A DNA stretch of 20,670 nucleotides from the NCBI RefSeq assembly GCF_000972705.2, contig NZ_LATL02000164.1, positions 1-20,670 of the forward strand, given 5' to 3'. Under the pieces are notes generated by a model. The model did no database searches. It was not told where the DNA came from and was given only the letters and a program-made list of their open reading frames with translations. Origin of the DNA: Limnoraphis robusta CS-951. Lineage in GTDB: Bacteria; Cyanobacteriota; Cyanobacteriia; Cyanobacteriales; Microcoleaceae. The position numbers and the translations under genes were made by a program. Shown here one piece after another: positions 7,719-16,119 of the stretch (positions are counted from its first letter, which is position 1; each line of letters opens with the position of its first letter).

Positions 7719-10700
7719 ATGGCAATGGTCATACAGCCCGATCTTTTGCCGATCTACTCCATAAATCTGGAAGAGATTATTGAACGCCGTCCGCTTGTGG
7801 TTGAGCCTCACACCTCTATTTTAGAAGTTTTGGCTCAAATGAATCAAACGGCAGGTTCGAGTTGCTCCATTTCCCAGTCTCTATCCGAAGGAACCCTTAA
7901 AGCTTCAATTTCAGCAAACAGCTATGCTTTAGTGATGGTGGGTGATCGGATAACGGGTATTTTTACGGAGCGAGATGTCGTGCGTCTAACGGCTTCAGGA
8001 AGTCATCTTCACACCTCTATTGCTGAAGTGATGACTCAACAGCTTCAGGTTCTGCATCAGGCTGAATACCGGGGTATTTTCACAGTTTTGTCACAATTTC
8101 GACAGCATCAAATTCGTCATCTTCCGGTTCTCAACGATCAGGGGAAATTATGGGGCGTGATCACAAAAGAAAGTCTCAGCCAAGCCCTCAAGCCCGCCAA
8201 TCTCCTAAAAATGCGTTCTGTCGCTGAGGTGATGAATACTCAAGTCATTGATGCACCTCCAAGCACTTCAGTCTTAGAAATCGTGCAGTTAATGGCGAGA
8301 TCTGGGGTGAGTTGTGTTGTGATTACGGAAACCCAAAGCAGCATCGGCGATCAAAAGCCGTTCAAAATTCCCGTCGGGATCATAACAGAACGAGATATTG
8401 TTCAATTTCAAATTTTAGGTTTAAATTGCGATCGCTTGTCTGCTGAAGAAGTGATGAGTCAACCGCTCTTTACCATCAAACCGGATGAGAGTTTATGGAT
8501 AGCCTATCAACAAATGCAACCCAAATCGATTCGTCGGCTCGTCGTCACCGGAGAACAGGGAGAACTGCAAGGTTTACTCACACACAGCCATCTCATCCAA
8601 CCGTTAGACCCCGTAGAACTATATGGCGTTTTTGATGTTTTACACCAAAAAGTCTGTCACCTCGAACTCGAAAAACAGGAGTTCCTCAAACATCAACAAA
8701 TCGAAACTGAACTGAAAATTCGCGCCAAACAACAAGAAGCGATCGCTCATCTGAGTCAAGTCGCAATCAATCAAACTCAACTCGACAATTTACTCACTGA
8801 AGCCGCTGCTTTAGTCGCCCAAACCCTAGACATTGAATACATTGAAATTCTCGAACTTCTCCCTAACCAAGCAACATTTTTACTGAGAAACGGTGTGGGT
8901 TGGGGAAGCGATTTAATCAAACAAGCCAGGATCTCCGCCAATTCACAAACTCAAGCGGGCTATACCCTCAGCACAGGTGAACCCGTGATCGTTAGCGACT
9001 TACGAGTGGAAACCCGTTTTAAAGGGACTCCTATGCTCCACAACACAGGTATTGTCAGTGGGGCGACGGTGATTATCGCTGGAAAACAGCATCCCTTTGG
9101 CGTGTTAGGCGTTCATTCCCAGCAAGAGCGAACCTTCTCACCCGATGACCTCTACTTTTTACAAGCGATCGCCAATATTATCGCCTCTGCGGTAGAACGA
9201 CTCGAAGCCGAAGCCGAACTCAATCAATTTTTTCATCTGTCTCTGGATTTGTTTTGTATTGCGGGAACAGATGGCTATTTCAAACGCATCAACCCCCGAT
9301 TTCAATATCTCCTTGGCTACAGCGAAGCAGAACTATTATCTCAACCCATGTTGAGCTTTGTTCACCCCGAAGATCAAGCCAAAACCCAGTCCGAGTTAGA
9401 ACACTTAAGCCAAGGAATTCCCGGGACTTATTTAGAAAATCGCTATCGATGCAAAGACGGTTCCTATCGCTGGTTGTCGTGGATATCAACACCATTAGAA
9501 CAGGGTTTATTGTATGCTGTCGCCCGCGATGTGACCGAACATAAACAGTTTGAACAAGAATTACAAGCCAGTCAAAGACGCTACGCCACCCTCACCGAAG
9601 TTTCTCCTGTGGGGATATTTCATATCAATACTCAAGGGGAATGTCTCTACGTCAATCAACGTTGGTGTGAGATAGCCGGGTTGTCTCCTGAAGAAGCGCT
9701 CGGGAATGGATGGATAAAAGCCATTCATCGTGAAGATCGAGAACAAGTTTCTCAGCAATGGCATGAAGCCGCTCAACAAAAGAAACAATTTAAATGCGAA
9801 TATCGCTTTCAACGCCCTGATTCTAGTATTATATGGGTCTATGGTCAAGCCACAGCAGAACGCAATTCGAGTGGAGTGACGATCGCTTATGTTGGGACGA
9901 TTACTGATATTAACGAACAGCAAGCTGCACTTCGTGAACGCAAACAAGCAGAACTCGCCCTCCAACATCTCAATCAACAATTAGAAGTGATGGTCGAGCG
10001 ACGCACCACTCAATTAAAGCAGATAAACCAACAACTTTTCAAGGAAGTTCGAGAACACCGTCAAACTGAAGCCGAACTGAAACAGAGTCAGCACTTTATC
10101 CAAAGTATTACTGATGCGACTCCGAATATTCTCTATATTTATGATCGGATTGAGCAACGAAATATTTATGTCAATCGGGAAATAGAGATCCTTTTAGGTT
10201 ATACTCGCCAACAAATTCAAGACATGGGCGATCAACTGTTTTTGAATATTATTCATCCCGAAGATTTAGCAAAACTTCCCGCTCATTACCTGAAATTTGA
10301 CACCGCTAAAAATAATGAAATTATCGAAATAGAGTATCGGGTTAGGGATGTCAAGGGAAACTGGCATTGGTTACTCAGTCGAGATACAATATTTACTCGT
10401 ACCGCCGGGGGTAAACCGAAACAAATTCTCGGCGCTGCATCGGATATTACCTCACGCAAAAAAACGGAAGAACAGTTACGTTTGAGTGAACGAGCGATCG
10501 CGGCGAGTAGTAATGGAATTGTCATCTCTGATGCTCGTTTAGAAGATCATCCAGTAGTTTTTGTCAACCCCGCTTTTGAAAAAATTACCGGATATTCAGC
10601 CTCAGAAATTATCGGAAGAAATAGCCGTTTTTTACAAGGAGCGGATTACGATCAACCGGGACTGGAACGGTTACGTGCTGCATTCAAAAATCAAGAAAGC

Positions 10701-13571
10701 TGTACCGTTGTCCTTCGCAACTATCGCAAAGATGGGAGTTTATTTTGGAATGAATTAAACGTTTCGCCGATTTACGATGATCAGGGAAATATCACCCACT
10801 TTTTAGGAATTCAAAATGATGTTACTGAGTCCAAACTCGCCGAAGAACGACTGCGAAAACAGATCAAACGAGAACAACTGATTAAAACCCTGACTCAACG
10901 CATTCGAGAATCTTTAGATCTCAATGAAATTCTCAATACAACCGTCACCGAAGTTAAGCAGGTACTAGAAACAGATCGAGCGTTAATTTATCGTATCTTT
11001 CCAGATGCGACGGGTTTTGTGATCGCTGAAGCCCTTAATTCCGGTTGGACTCCCATCCTCAATCAAACCTTCCCCGAAGAAAATTTTCCCTCAGAATGTC
11101 ATCAAGATTATCTTCAGGGTAAAGTCTGCGTCATCTGTGATATTCAGCGAAATAAAGTGTTACCTTGTTTAGTTGAATTTGTTGAGCAGTTTAAAGTCAA
11201 AGCTAAAATTGCGGTGCCGATTATTCAGCAAAATACCTTGTGGGGATTGTTGATTGTTCATCAGTGTTCAAGTGAGAGAACATGGCTCGCAAAAGAGATT
11301 GATTTACTCAAACAACTCGCCAGTCAGTTAGGAATAGCGATTAAACAATCTGAACTCTATAACCAACTGCAAACCGAACTAAAAGAACGTCAAGAAGCAC
11401 AACAAGCCTTGCTGATGAGTCAAGAACGATTAGAATATTTGCTGTCTTCAAGTCCAGGGATTCTCTACAGTATTGAAGCCCAAGGAGAGAACCGCACAAC
11501 CTTTGTGAGTCAGAATGCTTTAAGTGTTTTAGGTTATGAATTTTATGAACTCCTGAAACCCGGATTCTGGTTTGAGCATCTTCATCCAGATGATATTTCT
11601 CGGATTACAACAACAGGATTAGCACCGTTATTTAAGCAAGGATATTACAGTCACGAATACCGTTTTCTACATGGTGATGGTAGATATCGTTGGATTTATG
11701 ATCAGTTAAAATTGGTGCGAGATGCGGCGGGTAAACCGTTAGAAATTATCGGCTATTGGATTGATATTAGCGATCGCAAACAAGCCGAAATGGAGTTGCG
11801 TGACCTCAGTAATGCGATGCAAAATACAGTTGAGGGAATCTCTCGACTTGATCCGCAAGGGCGTTATGTTACAATTAACCCCGCTTATGCTCATATCTGC
11901 GGTTATGAACCCGAAGAATTAATCGGGGTAGAATGGTCAAATACCGTTCATCCTGATGAAATTGATCGCTTAAATCAAGCCTATCAGCAAATGCTGAGAA
12001 CGGGAAAAGTAGAAGTTGAAACCCGAGGCGTTCGCAAAGATGGTTCCTATTTCTATAAGCAAGTTACGATGGTCAGCGCCTACGATGATCAGGGACAATT
12101 TAGCGGTCATCATTGCTTTATGAAAGATATCAGCGAACAGCAAGCTGCACTTCGTGAACGCAAACAAGCAGAAGAACAACTGAAAGCCACAAACGAACAA
12201 TTGCAAGCCGTTTTAGATGCGGTTCCAGGGTTTGTTTCTTGGGTGAGTTCTGATCTGCATTATCTAGGCGTGAACCGCCAACTCGCTAGCGCGATGAACC
12301 TAACTCCAGAAGAATTTATCGGTCAAAAGGTAGGGTTTTTAGATCCTTATTCGTCAGCGTTTAGTCAGTTTTTTGAACAGTTTTTCAGCGATATTAAAAG
12401 TAGCACTTATCAAGTTTCCTTAGAAATTAAAATTGCCAATGAAGCCAGATTTTATTTACTGGTTGCTCAAAAATATAATCAAGATCAAGCGGCGATTTTG
12501 GTGGGAATTGATATCACCGAACGCAAGCAGATCGAAGAACAACTGCGAGCAACGACTTTTCGGTTTAGTACCTTGATTGAAAACTTACAATTGGGGGTTT
12601 TAGTTGAAAATGAAAATCAAGAGATTGTGTTAGTAAATAAAACCTTCTGTGATTTATTGCAAATTCCAATTGCTCCTCAAACCCTGATCGGACATCATTT
12701 TTCTCATTGGATTCAAAACTATCAAGATTTATTTCCCGATCATCGTCAGTTTATCCAACGATCTCAGGAGATTATCAATCAAGAGAAAATCGTCACCAAT
12801 GAAGAATTGAAAGCTATAGGTGAACGTGTGTTTGAGCGAGATTATGTTCCGATAAAGAGCCAACAGCAATATCAAGGACATCTTTGGATGTATCGAGATA
12901 TTAGCGATCGCAAAGAAGCGGAAATACAGTTAAAGAACTCCTTACGAGAAAAAGAAATTTTACTCAAAGAAATTCATCATAGAGTCAAAAATAATTTATT
13001 TGTGGTCGCGAATTTGTTAGAGTTTCAGTCCGATTACTTTGATGATCCGAAACTGATTCAAGCCCTAGAAGATAGCAAAAATAGAGTGTATTCAATGGCG
13101 TTAATTCACGAAAAACTCTATCAATCAACCAACTTATCTCGGATTGATTTTGGAGAGTATCTCGAACAGTTAATTTATCATTTGCTAGAATCTTATAGCG
13201 GGATTGATGAACGGGTTGAGTTTGAAACCGAAATCGAACCGGTTTCCTTAAATATTGAAACGGCTCATCCCTGTGGGTTAATTGTCAATGAGTTAATTTC
13301 TAATGTCTTTAAACACGCCTTTCCCAACGGAAGAACAGGTAAAGTTTACTTCAAACTCCATCAAAATTCCCAAGGAATTATCACTCTAAAAATTCAAGAT
13401 AATGGAATCGGTTTTCCGGCGGATATGGATTTTCACAATGTTGATTCTCTCGGGATGGAATTAATCTGTACTTTAACCACTCAACTTGAGGGAAATCTCG
13501 AACTGATTCCCTCAGAAGGAACGACTTTTGAGTTAACCTTTTCTGAACTCGAATATCGACAACGCTACTAA
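7719..13571 (+). CDS. Giant soluble multisensor histidine kinase (4 CBS, GAF, 8 PAS including a Cys-less LOV, CBCR-like GAF, HisKA_2)
   Basis: A 1950-residue protein without membrane helices. Domains in order: four CBS motifs (about 20-295, GIFTERD and GIITERD); coiled linker; GAF1 (355-495); PAS1 (505-610); PAS2 (620-735); coiled coil (735-790); PAS3 (792-915); LOV-like PAS4 (922-1045); phytochrome/cyanobacteriochrome-like GAF2 (1055-1215); PAS5 (1232-1352); PAS6 (1360-1475); PAS7 (1488-1602); PAS8 (1610-1732). The output is HisKA_2 (EIHHRVKNNL, His1753/1754) plus HATPase with NELISN (1857-1862), DNGIG (from Asp1894) and SLGMELI. In the LOV-like domain GRNCRFLQ reads GRNSRFLQ (Ser969), while flavin-contact residues Asn968, Asn1001, Asn1011 and Gln1032 are kept. 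In GAF2 the bilin Cys is kept (Cys1150 in LPC) but followed by Leu rather than His. It has no receiver, so phosphate must go to a separate regulator; the divergent operon offers four. ATG 7719 is used, ATG 7725 is possible. Confidence 0.93.
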   Translation: MAMVIQPDLLPIYSINLEEIIERRPLVVEPHTSILEVLAQMNQTAGSSCSISQSLSEGTLKASISANSYALVMVGDRITGIFTERDVVRLTASGSHLHTSIAEVMTQQLQVLHQAEYRGIFTVLSQFRQHQIRHLPVLNDQGKLWGVITKESLSQALKPANLLKMRSVAEVMNTQVIDAPPSTSVLEIVQLMARSGVSCVVITETQSSIGDQKPFKIPVGIITERDIVQFQILGLNCDRLSAEEVMSQPLFTIKPDESLWIAYQQMQPKSIRRLVVTGEQGELQGLLTHSHLIQPLDPVELYGVFDVLHQKVCHLELEKQEFLKHQQIETELKIRAKQQEAIAHLSQVAINQTQLDNLLTEAAALVAQTLDIEYIEILELLPNQATFLLRNGVGWGSDLIKQARISANSQTQAGYTLSTGEPVIVSDLRVETRFKGTPMLHNTGIVSGATVIIAGKQHPFGVLGVHSQQERTFSPDDLYFLQAIANIIASAVERLEAEAELNQFFHLSLDLFCIAGTDGYFKRINPRFQYLLGYSEAELLSQPMLSFVHPEDQAKTQSELEHLSQGIPGTYLENRYRCKDGSYRWLSWISTPLEQGLLYAVARDVTEHKQFEQELQASQRRYATLTEVSPVGIFHINTQGECLYVNQRWCEIAGLSPEEALGNGWIKAIHREDREQVSQQWHEAAQQKKQFKCEYRFQRPDSSIIWVYGQATAERNSSGVTIAYVGTITDINEQQAALRERKQAELALQHLNQQLEVMVERRTTQLKQINQQLFKEVREHRQTEAELKQSQHFIQSITDATPNILYIYDRIEQRNIYVNREIEILLGYTRQQIQDMGDQLFLNIIHPEDLAKLPAHYLKFDTAKNNEIIEIEYRVRDVKGNWHWLLSRDTIFTRTAGGKPKQILGAASDITSRKKTEEQLRLSERAIAASSNGIVISDARLEDHPVVFVNPAFEKITGYSASEIIGRNSRFLQGADYDQPGLERLRAAFKNQESCTVVLRNYRKDGSLFWNELNVSPIYDDQGNITHFLGIQNDVTESKLAEERLRKQIKREQLIKTLTQRIRESLDLNEILNTTVTEVKQVLETDRALIYRIFPDATGFVIAEALNSGWTPILNQTFPEENFPSECHQDYLQGKVCVICDIQRNKVLPCLVEFVEQFKVKAKIAVPIIQQNTLWGLLIVHQCSSERTWLAKEIDLLKQLASQLGIAIKQSELYNQLQTELKERQEAQQALLMSQERLEYLLSSSPGILYSIEAQGENRTTFVSQNALSVLGYEFYELLKPGFWFEHLHPDDISRITTTGLAPLFKQGYYSHEYRFLHGDGRYRWIYDQLKLVRDAAGKPLEIIGYWIDISDRKQAEMELRDLSNAMQNTVEGISRLDPQGRYVTINPAYAHICGYEPEELIGVEWSNTVHPDEIDRLNQAYQQMLRTGKVEVETRGVRKDGSYFYKQVTMVSAYDDQGQFSGHHCFMKDISEQQAALRERKQAEEQLKATNEQLQAVLDAVPGFVSWVSSDLHYLGVNRQLASAMNLTPEEFIGQKVGFLDPYSSAFSQFFEQFFSDIKSSTYQVSLEIKIANEARFYLLVAQKYNQDQAAILVGIDITERKQIEEQLRATTFRFSTLIENLQLGVLVENENQEIVLVNKTFCDLLQIPIAPQTLIGHHFSHWIQNYQDLFPDHRQFIQRSQEIINQEKIVTNEELKAIGERVFERDYVPIKSQQQYQGHLWMYRDISDRKEAEIQLKNSLREKEILLKEIHHRVKNNLFVVANLLEFQSDYFDDPKLIQALEDSKNRVYSMALIHEKLYQSTNLSRIDFGEYLEQLIYHLLESYSGIDERVEFETEIEPVSLNIETAHPCGLIVNELISNVFKHAFPNGRTGKVYFKLHQNSQGIITLKIQDNGIGFPADMDFHNVDSLGMELICTLTTQLEGNLELIPSEGTTFELTFSELEYRQRY
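9914..9953 (+). repeat. 40-bp exact direct repeat, copy 1 (inside the giant kinase gene)
   Basis: This 40-bp stretch encodes the linker EQQAALRERKQAE after PAS2 and is identical in DNA to 12134-12173. The copies are 2220 bp apart, exactly 740 codons, and in the same frame. Identity at silent positions points to recent duplication or gene conversion rather than protein-level constraint alone. Confidence 0.9.
12134..12173 (+). repeat. 40-bp exact direct repeat, copy 2 (inside the giant kinase gene)
   Basis: This second copy of the 40-bp linker repeat encodes the same EQQAALRERKQAE sequence after PAS6. Recombination with copy 1 would remove 740 residues in frame (PAS3, the LOV-like domain, the CBCR-like GAF, PAS5 and PAS6) and leave a shorter kinase with CBS, GAF, PAS1, PAS2, PAS7, PAS8 and the kinase core. 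Confidence 0.9.
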
Positions 13572-13592
13572 AGCTCATGGCGTGAAAACATC

Positions 13593-13736
13593 TATAGCAG
13601 AAATCAGGAGACAGGAGACAGGAGACAGAATTGAAACCTTTATCATAAAAGGATTTGACAGAAAAACAGTGTCCTAATCAACTCTTTCTCTGCTATATCC
13701 TAAGATCAATGCTGTCCCCTATCCCCTGTCCCCTGT
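13593..13736. repeat. Composite repeat spacer: inverted TATAGCAG ends and heptamer repeats
   Basis: In the 260-bp gap after the giant kinase, TATAGCAG (13593-13600) is repeated inverted as CTGCTATA (13690-13697). Three tandem heptamers CAGGAGA (13605-13625) are mirrored by TCCCCTA, TCCCCTG, TCCCCTG (13715-13735), the reverse-complement CAGGGGA family with one purine change. The two heptamer blocks could pair into a long imperfect stem. Short heptameric tandem repeats of this style are known from cyanobacterial genomes (STRR-type). No transposase is present, so a small non-autonomous element or a structured transcript end are both possible. Confidence 0.5.
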
Positions 13737-13831
13737 AACCGAATTGCCCCTTGCCGAGTGCAAATATTCAAGTCTTTGATATAAGATCAAATTGAGTAAT
13801 GTAGATTTATCTACCAAACAGGATCAGAGAG

Positions 13832-14491
13832 ATGAAAGCATTTGTAGCGGGTGCAACGGGTCAAACGGGTCGGCGTATTGTCCAGCAACTGGTTGACCAA
13901 AATATTCCAGTACGGGCTTTAGTTCGCAACTTGGAAACGGCTCAAAAGATTCTTCCCAGCGAGGCAGAATTGGTTGTAGGAGACGTTCTTCAACCCCAAA
14001 GTTTAAAAGCGGCGATCGCCGACAGTACGGTGTTGTTGTGTGCCACAGGCGCAACTCCGAGCTTTGATCCAACCGGACCCTATAAAGTAGACTACGAAGG
14101 GACGAAAAATCTTGTAGAGGTTGCTAAACAAACAGGCATAGAACATTTTGTATTAGTCTCTTCGCTGTGTGTCTCCCAGTTTTTTCACCCTCTCAATCTA
14201 TTTTGGCTGATTTTGGTTTGGAAAAAGCTTGCCGAAGACTACATTCGTCAGAGTGGTTTACCCTATACGATTGTTCGTCCCGGCGGTTTGAAGAACGAAG
14301 ACAATCAAGATACAATTGTGATGAAACCAGCCGATACCCTGTTTGATGGCAGTATTCCCCGAACGAAAGTGGCTACTGTTTGTGTCGAAGCATTGTCTAT
14401 TCCAACGGCACGTAATAAAATTGTCGAGATCATTGCCAAGCCAGAAGGAACCCAACCTTCTTTTGAGCAGTTGTTCGCCACTGTGGTTTAA
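13832..14491 (+). CDS. Atypical SDR / NmrA-like NAD(P)-binding protein
   Basis: A 219-residue single-domain Rossmann protein. The N-terminal GATGQTGR (7-14) is the glycine motif of atypical SDRs (Tic62, Ycf39 and NmrA relatives). Further family features are RALVRN (28-33), VGDVLQP (Asp51), CATGA (70-74), LVSS (108-111) and the SGLPYTIVRPGGL block (141-153). A classical YxxxK active site is not seen, as usual for this group, which includes both reductases and cofactor-binding scaffold proteins. It probably binds NADP(H); the substrate is unknown. The length matches compact cyanobacterial and plastid homologues. An AGAG stretch just before the ATG may be a weak ribosome site. Only 6 bp separate its stop from the next gene's start, so co-transcription with the lysozyme-like protein is likely. 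Fold assignment is secure, biochemical role is not. Confidence 0.85.
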   Translation: MKAFVAGATGQTGRRIVQQLVDQNIPVRALVRNLETAQKILPSEAELVVGDVLQPQSLKAAIADSTVLLCATGATPSFDPTGPYKVDYEGTKNLVEVAKQTGIEHFVLVSSLCVSQFFHPLNLFWLILVWKKLAEDYIRQSGLPYTIVRPGGLKNEDNQDTIVMKPADTLFDGSIPRTKVATVCVEALSIPTARNKIVEIIAKPEGTQPSFEQLFATVV

Positions 14492-14497
14492 AGCTTC

Positions 14498-15358
14498 ATG
14501 CGTCGTACAAAAAGAACCAGAAGCCGAGTTCAACCGCTAAATCTACAGCCGGGAACTCCGATTCAATTTCAAGATATTACCTCTGCATCGGGCAGTATGG
14601 CAGCCTTTGCCATGAGGGAACGTCGCCAAAGACGGACGGGTAGCCGAGGTCGTTTTCTGCAACGCCTGATTTTGATGAGTTTGGTGTTGGCTGGAATTGT
14701 GGTGTACTGGCCAGAAGCGCAGATCGATCAATATGCCGGAGATCAACTGGATATGGTTCTCGAAGAAATTAATCGAGATATTGATCGCAGATGGCCGCCT
14801 TTAGTCATGGAAGGCGGTGATCCCTATGTACGGGCTTTGATGCGAACGATCTCCGCGAGTGAATCAAATTCCTCTAAGCCCTATCATGTCCTCTATGGTG
14901 GGCGTCATGTTTCTGATCTGGCTCATCATCCCGATCGCTGTGTGACGATTGTTGTTGGCCCGAATAAAGGACGCTGTACAACTGCCGCAGGTCGCTATCA
15001 ACTGTTAACCGACACTTGGGAACGAATTGCTTATCGCTATCATCCTGAACCGAGTCAGTTTTGGTTTCGCCAACCCTACAGTTTTGAAGCGAAATATCAA
15101 GATATGGTGGTTTACCGTTGGTTAACGGATGTGGAATTTTGGGAAATGGATATTGCTCAAGCGTTGCGTGCGGGCCAACTGAGTGAGGTCTTACGTTCCC
15201 TCTCAGATACTTGGACGAGTTTAGGATATGGGATTGAAGATAATGTGATGACTCCCTATTTACCTAAAATTTATGAGGAGATTTTACAGCGAGAATTGGA
15301 TGCTGTGAATGCTCCGCCGGGATCGAATCCCTATTCTTCGTCTTCAACATTAGATTGA
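14498..15358 (+). CDS. Membrane-anchored lysozyme-like glycoside hydrolase (phage endolysin fold)
   Basis: A 286-residue protein. The first 50 residues are Arg-rich and cytoplasmic in character, followed by one hydrophobic segment (about 53-71, LILMSLVLAGIVVYW), which suggests a type II anchor with the catalytic domain outside. The domain at about 108-260 has the pattern of lambda-R / GH104-type lysozymes: ALMRTISASES with candidate catalytic Glu122, YHVLYGGRHVSDLAHHP, and CTTAAGRYQLLTDTWERIA. This family cleaves peptidoglycan glycan strands. The short C-terminal tail is Pro/Ser-rich. A chromosomal, membrane-tethered version with an ordinary metabolic neighbour suggests cell-wall remodelling rather than phage lysis; this is inference. 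It starts 6 bp after the SDR gene with no strong Shine-Dalgarno, so translation may be coupled. Internal Met34 or Met39 are alternative starts. It ends 10 bp from the convergent endonuclease V gene. Confidence 0.82.
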   Translation: MRRTKRTRSRVQPLNLQPGTPIQFQDITSASGSMAAFAMRERRQRRTGSRGRFLQRLILMSLVLAGIVVYWPEAQIDQYAGDQLDMVLEEINRDIDRRWPPLVMEGGDPYVRALMRTISASESNSSKPYHVLYGGRHVSDLAHHPDRCVTIVVGPNKGRCTTAAGRYQLLTDTWERIAYRYHPEPSQFWFRQPYSFEAKYQDMVVYRWLTDVEFWEMDIAQALRAGQLSEVLRSLSDTWTSLGYGIEDNVMTPYLPKIYEEILQRELDAVNAPPGSNPYSSSSTLD

Positions 15359-15368
15359 TTTTTCGGGG

Positions 15369-16049
15369 TTAATTTGATTTATTCTCGTCGGATTTTGAAG
15401 CTAAATAATCCGCCCAACGAGTGGTTTCGGGTAAACGATATTTCGGCGTACATTGCAATACATAATTAATAGCCGTTTCTAAGCTAATTCGATGACCCGC
15501 AGACACATACAATGGCTTAACATTGGTTCGCGATCGCACCACCGCCCCGATGACTTCTCCGCCATCTATTAAGGGTTGCCAACTTCCCTTTTCTGGAGGT
15601 AATTCTTGATGAATTCCTATCAATCTTGACTTTGCCGCCCCAATGGTGGGAACATCTATTAATACTCCTAAATGACAGGCTAAACCAAAGCGTTTCGGAT
15701 GGGCAATTCCTTGACCATCACAGATGATTAAATCGGGGGTAATTGTCAGTTTTTCTAAGGCATCTAAAATCACTGGAACTTCCCGAAACGATAAAAAACC
15801 CGGAATATAAGGAAAGGTTGTTTTACGTTGAGTAATCGCTTGTTCTTGCAGTTGTAAATCGGGAAAACTCAACACCGCCACGGCAGCCTGAGAAATGCTA
15901 TAATTGTCTAAAAATCCGACATCAACTCCCGCTACATATTGAATAGAGTTGAGTTGATCGGTTGTCACAACTAAAGATTTTAACTGGTCTTGAATGGGGA
16001 TGGCTGCTTCTGCGGTTTCCGGCCAATTCTGGGGATGTTGAATCTTCAT
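15369..16049 (-). CDS. nfi: Endonuclease V (deoxyinosine 3' endonuclease)
   Basis: A 226-residue cytoplasmic DNA repair enzyme. It nicks DNA at the second phosphodiester bond 3' of deoxyinosine, starting removal of deaminated adenine. Catalytic residues are in place: Asp43 in GVDVGF, Glu90 in SFREVP, Asp111 in ICDGQGIAHPKRFG with His117, and Lys140 in GAAKSRL. The family motif YIPGFLSFRE (81-90) is also present. Spacing agrees with the Thermotoga enzyme (Asp43, Glu89, Asp110), which supports the chosen start. ATG 16049 is preceded by AAGGGA with 8-bp spacing; a longer TTG-initiated frame to 16121 would begin inside a palindromic repeat and is rejected. The gene is divergent from the FecR-domain gene, with a 160-bp gap that holds a REP-like palindrome, and convergent with the lysozyme-like gene. 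Confidence 0.95.
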   Translation of the reverse strand: MKIQHPQNWPETAEAAIPIQDQLKSLVVTTDQLNSIQYVAGVDVGFLDNYSISQAAVAVLSFPDLQLQEQAITQRKTTFPYIPGFLSFREVPVILDALEKLTITPDLIICDGQGIAHPKRFGLACHLGVLIDVPTIGAAKSRLIGIHQELPPEKGSWQPLIDGGEVIGAVVRSRTNVKPLYVSAGHRISLETAINYVLQCTPKYRLPETTRWADYLASKSDENKSN

Positions 16050-16119
16050 TTGTTGATCCCTTAGTATTTTTTGGACTAATACTGTTATATATAGCACTTG
16101 GCCTGATCGCGAAGACACC

